Assembly: GCF_003026365.1 (NCBI RefSeq)
Contig: NZ_PYOM01000020.1
Span: forward strand, 1 to 64,000
Direction of reading: 5' to 3'
Length of the DNA: 64,000 nucleotides
DNA from: Photobacterium angustum
GTDB taxonomy: Bacteria; Pseudomonadota; Gammaproteobacteria; Enterobacterales; Vibrionaceae
Shown: piece after piece, positions 58,818 to 64,000 of the stretch
Layout of the letters: each line of letters opens with the position of its first letter
Numbering within the stretch: position 1 is the first letter of the stretch
Program-made: the position numbers and the translations under genes
Notes under the pieces: model-generated
What the model saw: only the letters and a program-made list of their open reading frames with translations
The model's database searches: none
Told to the model about the DNA's origin: nothing

Positions 58818-59604
58818 ACTGCACCAGCTCCAAAGCACCTTTTCCGATGCGCTGCGATATAAACACAGCGATGCGTCTACGACGATAAAAGCCACCACCT
58901 TTAGTGCCGAGCAACACCTACAAATTTATCGAAATAATTTTATTTTGAGTTTAACCGATATTCTTTCGGCAACGTATCCCGCAGTCCTTGCGATGATCGG
59001 TCATGACTGTTTTGTTCAACTGGCGCGATTACACATACTACATTCTCCCTTAACGCAAGGCGATGTGAGCCATTACGGTGAAGGGTTTCATCGCACCATT
59101 GCAAATAATGAAACCATCAACAAAGCCTTACCGTATTTATCGGATCTTGCTCAACTCGAATGGTACCGAGATATTGTCAGCCGCATGCCGTCACAACAAC
59201 ACGGTTTTCCATTTGAAAAATTACAATACCTTCAAAATGCAGATGCCTTTGGACAAAGCTATTTTCATATTCCTGCGGCAACCTATGTTTTGACCAGCCA
59301 GTATAGTGTCGGGGATTTGTGGCATATTGTAGATGGTGAAAGGCTCAACCATCACTCATCAGAGTTTTCTAGCGCTGATGATCCATTGGCAGCACTTGAT
59401 ATCGATCAGCCACAAACCGTGGTTATTCAATTACGTGGAAACGAAATATTAACGCAGGTCATCTCTTCAGATCTCAAGGCGTTAATCATTCACTGCCAAC
59501 AACAAAAATCACTTCAACAAGCCTCTCCACAGATGCTTGAACAACTACCTTTATTATTTGAATATCAACTCACCGACGATATCGTGGAGGCAAACGATGG
59601 ATAG
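58795..59604 (+). CDS. bufC: BufC partner protein (DUF2063, putative DNA-binding domain)
   Basis: About 269 residues from the ATG at 58795 inside the end of bufB. The N-terminal DUF2063 domain is clear: FSAEQHLQIYRNNFILSLTD, LSATYPAVLAMIG, YLSDLAQLEWYRD. These proteins are labelled DNA-binding by annotation pipelines, but next to MNIO genes they act as partners that deliver the precursor peptide. The C-terminal part is less conserved. Overlaps the DoxX gene by eight bases, so all four genes are translationally linked. Confidence 0.88.
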   Translation: MKYAVNNELHQLQSTFSDALRYKHSDASTTIKATTFSAEQHLQIYRNNFILSLTDILSATYPAVLAMIGHDCFVQLARLHILHSPLTQGDVSHYGEGFHRTIANNETINKALPYLSDLAQLEWYRDIVSRMPSQQHGFPFEKLQYLQNADAFGQSYFHIPAATYVLTSQYSVGDLWHIVDGERLNHHSSEFSSADDPLAALDIDQPQTVVIQLRGNEILTQVISSDLKALIIHCQQQKSLQQASPQMLEQLPLLFEYQLTDDIVEANDG

Positions 59605-60049
59605 TTTTATTCGCAGTATCGACCCTTTTTTCTCACGGCTAACCACCCCTTTTATCCCGCTTGTGTTGCTCTTTACTCGCCTCTGGGTTGCATGGGTATT
59701 TTTTCAATCTGGTATGATCAAATACTCAAGTTGGGACAGTACCTTATACCTTTTTGAATACGAGTATCATGTACCTTTATTACCATGGTACTGGGCGGCA
59801 TATATTGGTACTGCGGTTGAAGTCTTTATCCCTATTTTTCTCACTCTGGGACTATTTACTCGTCCGATGGCTTTAGTACTTTTTGGATTTAACATCATGG
59901 CAGTCGTTTCCTATCCAGCACTTTGGGAAAAAGGATTTTATGATCACCAACTGTGGGGAATGATGCTACTCACTAATGTGATATGGGGAGCGGGAAGTCT
60001 CTCTTTTGATCACTTCTTTAATCGTGGCCACCTTCATCATTCTTACTGA
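59597..60049 (+). CDS. DoxX-family membrane protein of the buf operon
   Basis: About 150 residues from the ATG at 59597, six bases after GGAGG; the longer frame is inside bufC. Four membrane segments (LVLLFTRLWVAWVFFQSG, YWAAYIGTAVEVFIPIFLTL, MALVLFGFNIMAVVSYPAL, LWGMMLLTNVIWGAGSL). The DoxX motif around SGMIKYSSW is present. DoxX proteins commonly close buf operons; the role may be redox or export support, which is unproven. Confidence 0.9.
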   Translation: MDSFIRSIDPFFSRLTTPFIPLVLLFTRLWVAWVFFQSGMIKYSSWDSTLYLFEYEYHVPLLPWYWAAYIGTAVEVFIPIFLTLGLFTRPMALVLFGFNIMAVVSYPALWEKGFYDHQLWGMMLLTNVIWGAGSLSFDHFFNRGHLHHSY

Positions 60050-60082
60050 ATATCGATTAAGGCTTAATATGCTATACACAAT

Positions 60083-60110
60083 AAAAAAGCGACCCATGGT
60101 CGCTTTTTTT
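60083..60110. terminator. Bidirectional terminator between the buf operon and yigB
   Basis: AAAAAAGCGACC and GGTCGCTTTTTT around CAT; overlaps the last two bases of yigB. It can end both convergent operons. Confidence 0.92.
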
Positions 60111-60837
60111 AATTCTCTAATCCGACAATCTCAAGCAGCTGCGCCAATTGCGTAATTTCTACATCGGGTAAGATCAACGCCTTCGATTGCTGCTGAATCA
60201 ATTTTTGTTGATCGTTAAACCAACACACTTGAAAGCCATGCTGTTTCGCGCCTTTTACATCGGTAATAAGATGATCACCAACATGTAAGATTGTCACGGC
60301 TGGTAAATTTAGGGTATTAACTGCAAGGTTAAATAAATCTGCCTCAGGTTTTGCTAAACCATCTTTACCCGCTTGAAACACCTCGACAAAATATGGCGCT
60401 AAGCCAATTTTTTCTGCATCAACATTACCATTGGTTAGCCCGACTAGCGGAAAATGGTCACTTAATTGTTTTAATACTCGATGCGTTTCTGCAGGAACAT
60501 CGACTTGGTTGCGAACAGCCAATACAGTATCTAACCCCTGCTGCGCTAAAATTTCTGCCTCTGATAAACGAAACCCTAGCTGCATTAAACCTATTTTAAT
60601 GGTTTCATATCGCCACAAACTGACATCATGTTTGAGCATTGGATCTAGCATCGCTAATTGCGATTTAAGCGATGACCAAACGGTTTGATCAATCATGATA
60701 CGTGACGGTAAGATCTGCGTTAACCAGTCAAACATTGCTTGTTCAGCACGAACAATCACCGGACGGTTATCGTATAAGGTATCGTCAAGATCAAAGGTTA
60801 AGGCACTAATTGGCGTTAATTGGCGGTAAAAATGCAT
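60109..60837 (-). CDS. yigB: HAD-family phosphatase YigB
   Basis: About 242 residues from the ATG at 60837 (MHFYRQLTPISALTFDLDD), after GAGAG; ten more codons are open upstream. HAD motif I is FDLDDTLYDN, motif II LVGLTNGN, and motif IV LHVGDHLITDV. In E. coli YigB dephosphorylates the pyrimidine intermediate of riboflavin synthesis. It is the last gene of dapF-(DUF484)-xerC-yigB, the E. coli order. Confidence 0.92.
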   Translation of the reverse strand: MHFYRQLTPISALTFDLDDTLYDNRPVIVRAEQAMFDWLTQILPSRIMIDQTVWSSLKSQLAMLDPMLKHDVSLWRYETIKIGLMQLGFRLSEAEILAQQGLDTVLAVRNQVDVPAETHRVLKQLSDHFPLVGLTNGNVDAEKIGLAPYFVEVFQAGKDGLAKPEADLFNLAVNTLNLPAVTILHVGDHLITDVKGAKQHGFQVCWFNDQQKLIQQQSKALILPDVEITQLAQLLEIVGLEN

Positions 60838-60869
60838 AATCTCTCTGTATTGATACGTCGCATTCAATG

Positions 60870-61793
60870 TTATTTATTACGCTTAGCACGAGGATGTGCT
60901 TCATCATACACTTTAGCTAAATGCTGAAAATCCAAATGGGTATAGATTTGGGTTGTCGATAAATTCGCGTGACCTAAAAGTTCTTGTACTGCACGTAAAT
61001 CGCCGCTCGACTCCAACATATGTGTTGCAAAACTATGACGTAGTTTATGGGGGTTAATATGGCTTGATACCGCCTGTTTTTGTCCCCATTCCGCCATTCT
61101 TTTCTGTACATTTCGAGTAGAAATACGCGTGCCTAATTTAGACACAAACAATGCAGGCTCTTCTGCTTGAGCAATATTGTCACGCAACTTCAGCCATTTC
61201 GCTACCCATTCACGAGCAAGGCCAGAGAAAGGAACCACCCTTTCTTTATCGCCCTTACCAATTACCCGTAAGTCGCCTTTGCTTAAACTGATATGACGCA
61301 CATCAATACCAACCAACTCGGCTAAACGTAACCCTGCACCGTACATCAACTCCATCATTGCGCGATCACGAATTGCTAATGGATCATCATCGTTAACATC
61401 CAGCAATTGATTCATTTCATCCACATCCAAATTCTTAGGTAATGGACGTGCTTTTCGTGGCGCCGCAACGCCTTTTGCTGGATTGGCTTTCAAAACATTT
61501 TGATGGACTAAAAAATCAAAAAAGCTTCGCAAAGCTGATAAGCGCATCGCAAGGCTACTCGCCTTTAAGCCATCTCGCATCCCTTTACTGGCGATTTGAC
61601 GTACCCAACCGGCATCCACTTGCTGCCAATTATCGACGCTCAATTCGACCAATTGTTCTGCAACACGAGTTAACTGACGCTTATAGTTTTGCTGAGTATG
61701 TAAGCTTAGCTCACGTTCACTACGTAAATATTCATAGAAACGTTCAAGTGGTTGTTCCAAGCTGCGGGGCAACATATTAGTCAATAACCTCAC
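60870..61793 (-). CDS. xerC: Site-specific recombinase XerC
   Basis: 307 residues in the longest form. A tyrosine recombinase that resolves chromosome dimers at dif with XerD. The SAM-like N-terminal core ([20 protein letters not shown]) is followed by the catalytic domain: Arg in [21 protein letters not shown], a GHANLSTTQ block and the nucleophile tyrosine in TQIYTHLDF. The start is GTG at 61793 or the ATG six codons in (61775). The gene overlaps the DUF484 gene. Confidence 0.96.
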   Translation of the reverse strand: MRLLTNMLPRSLEQPLERFYEYLRSERELSLHTQQNYKRQLTRVAEQLVELSVDNWQQVDAGWVRQIASKGMRDGLKASSLAMRLSALRSFFDFLVHQNVLKANPAKGVAAPRKARPLPKNLDVDEMNQLLDVNDDDPLAIRDRAMMELMYGAGLRLAELVGIDVRHISLSKGDLRVIGKGDKERVVPFSGLAREWVAKWLKLRDNIAQAEEPALFVSKLGTRISTRNVQKRMAEWGQKQAVSSHINPHKLRHSFATHMLESSGDLRAVQELLGHANLSTTQIYTHLDFQHLAKVYDEAHPRAKRNK

Positions 61794-62481
61794 GGGTATA
61801 TTGCCAATGCTCTATCAAGTAACTAATGGTTGTTGCTAACTGCTCAACAAACAAGGTGTCCATTTCTGGTTGAAAGTGTCCACCATCTGCGCTCGCAAAA
61901 CTCAATACACCATTGGCTGCCGAACGACCTAATGGCAACACAATAAATGATCCTAGCTGCGGCGGATGGGTATATAACAATTCAGCTTCAGGACGACGTA
62001 AGCGGCCTAAATACGGACGATCTTGAGTTAAACGAGAACGATAAAAATCGTTAAATTGACGACGTTCGAGGTATAACACCTCATCTTCGCTATCAAACAA
62101 ACGAAGACAAACGGAAAGATCCAATTGTGCCGCTAAGGCATCAATAATCGTCAGTACCTGATAAATATTATGGCATTGTAATAATTGTACTTGAGCATTA
62201 GAGAACAAGACTGATAACTCACCACTTTTGGTTGCATTGGCGAGTAACGTGGCATGTTGTTGCTCAAGCTCGGCGATCCGTAGTCGTAGTCTCTCTAATT
62301 GAATATCAACCAAAGAGACAGTACCACGCTCTTGATGAGGGATCCGCACGTCACTCAACCACTCCGATTGACGTGAAAAAAAAGTGGGATTATTGCGCAA
62401 GTAAGTTACAACTGCTTGCTCATTCAGCACCTCATTCAAGTCATCCCCTGATGAACAAGTTTGCTGAGAATGTGTTGTCAT
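61777..62481 (-). CDS. DUF484 family protein
   Basis: 234 residues. An N-terminal helical part ([19 protein letters not shown]), a coiled-coil ([25 protein letters not shown]) around residues 60-85, and a GAF-like C-terminal domain ([20 protein letters not shown]). It is always found between dapF and xerC in gammaproteobacteria, and its function is not known. The start overlaps the dapF stop by four bases (ATGA). Confidence 0.92.
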   Translation of the reverse strand: MTTHSQQTCSSGDDLNEVLNEQAVVTYLRNNPTFFSRQSEWLSDVRIPHQERGTVSLVDIQLERLRLRIAELEQQHATLLANATKSGELSVLFSNAQVQLLQCHNIYQVLTIIDALAAQLDLSVCLRLFDSEDEVLYLERRQFNDFYRSRLTQDRPYLGRLRRPEAELLYTHPPQLGSFIVLPLGRSAANGVLSFASADGGHFQPEMDTLFVEQLATTISYLIEHWQYTREVID

Positions 62482-63308
62482 TGAATAAATTGTCCGTCAA
62501 AAACGTGAGCCGCAGGGCCGGTCATAAATAATGGTTTACCTTCACCCGCCCAACGAATATATAAATCACCACCTGGTAGAGAAACTTTTACATTTTCATC
62601 CAGCAAACCTTGAACTCGCCCAATCGCAACCGCTGCACAGGCACCGCTACCACAAGCTTGCGTTTCACCCGCACCACGCTCATAAACACGCAAACGCACG
62701 TTATTACGATCGAGCACTTGCATAAAGCCAGCATTAACACGCTCTGGAAAACGTTCATGGGATTCTAGTAACGGGCCTAATGTATCAACATCGGCGGTAT
62801 CAACATCATCAACCACAGTAACACAGTGCGGATTACCCATACTTGCCGCACCACAGAAAAGCGTTTGCTCACCTACGCGTAAGATATAAGTTTTTTCAGC
62901 CTGCTTTGCTTTCATTGGGATCTTATTTGGTTCAAAGATCGGCACGCCCATATTCACTGTTACCTGATTATCATTTTCAAGTTTCAGCAACATCTTTCCC
63001 GCTTTGGTACTCACCGAAATATGGTATTTATTAGTTAACCCTTTCATTGAAACAAAACGGGCAAAACAACGGGCACCGTTACCACATTGTTCGACTTCAC
63101 TACCATCAGCATTAAAAATACGGTAATGAAAATCCGTTTCAGGATCATAAGGCGGTTCAACCACTAACAATTGGTCAAAGCCGATACCACGATGTCGATC
63201 CGCTAAACGGCGGATCGCATCAGGTGAAAAAAATACATTTTGTGTCACGCAGTCAACAACAACAAAGTCATTGCCTAACCCATGCATTTTGGAAAAGTTA
63301 ATCTGCAT
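62478..63308 (-). CDS. dapF: Diaminopimelate epimerase
   Basis: 276 residues. Converts LL- to meso-diaminopimelate, the step before lysine and for peptidoglycan. Both catalytic cysteines are present: C75 in [10 protein letters not shown] and C219 in QACGSGACA, near-exact to E. coli numbering. Follows lysA by 38 bases, on the same strand. Confidence 0.97.
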   Translation of the reverse strand: MQINFSKMHGLGNDFVVVDCVTQNVFFSPDAIRRLADRHRGIGFDQLLVVEPPYDPETDFHYRIFNADGSEVEQCGNGARCFARFVSMKGLTNKYHISVSTKAGKMLLKLENDNQVTVNMGVPIFEPNKIPMKAKQAEKTYILRVGEQTLFCGAASMGNPHCVTVVDDVDTADVDTLGPLLESHERFPERVNAGFMQVLDRNNVRLRVYERGAGETQACGSGACAAVAIGRVQGLLDENVKVSLPGGDLYIRWAGEGKPLFMTGPAAHVFDGQFIQ

Positions 63309-63346
63309 GATGTTCCTTAATTTTTTTCATTTCATCGCAGCCATGA

Positions 63347-64000
63347 TCACTGAATAATTTGTTCTAGTTGCCACAGTTGCGTTAGTGTTTCTCGCTCACG
63401 AACAACATGAGCCTGTTCACCGTCGACCATAATTTCAGCCGCACGAGCACGGGTATTGTAGTTCGATGCCATCACAAAGCCATAAGCGCCTGCTGAACGA
63501 ACTGCTAATAAATCACCTTGCGCTAAACATAAACTGCGATCTTTACCGATAAAGTCACCGGTTTCACAAATAGGTCCAACTAAATCGTAAACATGAGCTT
63601 CACCCTGACGCGGGCTAACCGGCACAATGTCTTGCCACGCTGAATATAACGTCGGACGAATTAAATCATTCATTGCCGCATCAACAATGGCGAAGTTTTT
63701 ATGTTCAGTATGCTTTAGAAACTCAACTTTTGTCAGTAATACACCCGCATTCGCAGCAATGGCGCGTCCTGGCTCAAAAATCAGCTCCAAATCAGGGTAA
63801 TTTTCTAACCGCGCGAGTAATGCCGAAGCATAATCTGCAGGTTGTGGTGGTTGTTCATCATTGTAAGTCACCCCAAGACCGCCGCCTAAATCAAGGTGCT
63901 GAATATGAATACCTTCGGCTTTTAACTCATCAACTAATGCCAATAAACGATCGGTAGCATCAATAAATGGACTAATATCAGTTAGCTGAGAACCGATATG
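63347..64000 (-). CDS. lysA: Diaminopimelate decarboxylase (3' part)
   Basis: The last 217 codons; the gene runs past the right edge in frame (HIGSQLTDISPF at the border). It makes L-lysine from meso-diaminopimelate with PLP. Visible motifs are HLDLGGGLGVTY, the phosphate-binding FEPGRAIAANAG, the GPICETGDF active-site cysteine region from the partner subunit, and YNTRARAAEI. The internal TTG at 63943 is not a start. It heads the lysA-dapF-DUF484-xerC-yigB operon. Confidence 0.96.
   Translation of the reverse strand, partial: HIGSQLTDISPFIDATDRLLALVDELKAEGIHIQHLDLGGGLGVTYNDEQPPQPADYASALLARLENYPDLELIFEPGRAIAANAGVLLTKVEFLKHTEHKNFAIVDAAMNDLIRPTLYSAWQDIVPVSPRQGEAHVYDLVGPICETGDFIGKDRSLCLAQGDLLAVRSAGAYGFVMASNYNTRARAAEIMVDGEQAHVVRERETLTQLWQLEQIIQ

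Overview
The window is a housekeeping stretch of a Vibrionaceae chromosome. Protein sequences, sRNAs and gene order all point to this family, and Photobacterium is my best guess at genus; that guess is inference, not something the sequence proves. I see no prophage, insertion sequence, CRISPR array or tRNA. Many intergenic gaps carry well-formed regulatory RNAs.

Layout. 1-550: promoters and leader of an rRNA operon read leftwards; the 16S gene itself lies off the left edge. 554-8240: a membrane-anchored RRM protein, then murI, btuB (with a cobalamin riboswitch), trmA, yijD, fabR and sthA, the order found beside rrnB in E. coli. 8305-9699: cysQ and nudE. 9860-21113: a complete gspC-to-gspN type II secretion operon on the minus strand. 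21395-24799: hslR, hslO and pckA. 24984-29260: an AsmA-like protein, a GNAT/hotdog fusion (yiiD), dtd and yihY. 29438-30076: a DUF2959 lipoprotein.

30249-37404 is the nitrogen block: typA diverges from glnA-(DUF4124 gene)-glnL-glnG. NtrC sites lie before both glnA and glnL, and a sigma-54 promoter precedes glnA. add, hemN, a DUF2489 gene, yihI and a methyltransferase follow. From 41990 to 48731 there is a run of regulatory RNAs: a CsrB-family RNA (csrC by position), Spot 42 (spf), RyhB with Fur boxes, and one unrecognised candidate sRNA, interleaved with cytochrome c4, engB and polA. Next come yhhQ with a likely preQ1 riboswitch, a DUF3630 gene, a possible 39-residue gene with its own terminator, recQ, rarD, ggt and uvrD.

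57691-60049 holds the most notable accessory system: a four-gene bufferin operon (bufA precursor, bufB MNIO/DUF692 enzyme, bufC/DUF2063 partner, DoxX membrane protein). It sits between uvrD and yigB, which are adjacent in E. coli. It probably makes a post-translationally modified, exported copper-binding peptide. The window ends with yigB, xerC, a DUF484 gene, dapF and the 3' part of lysA, all read leftwards.

Several start codons were moved inward from the longest open frame where a Shine-Dalgarno site or family alignment from memory supports it; each case is noted.
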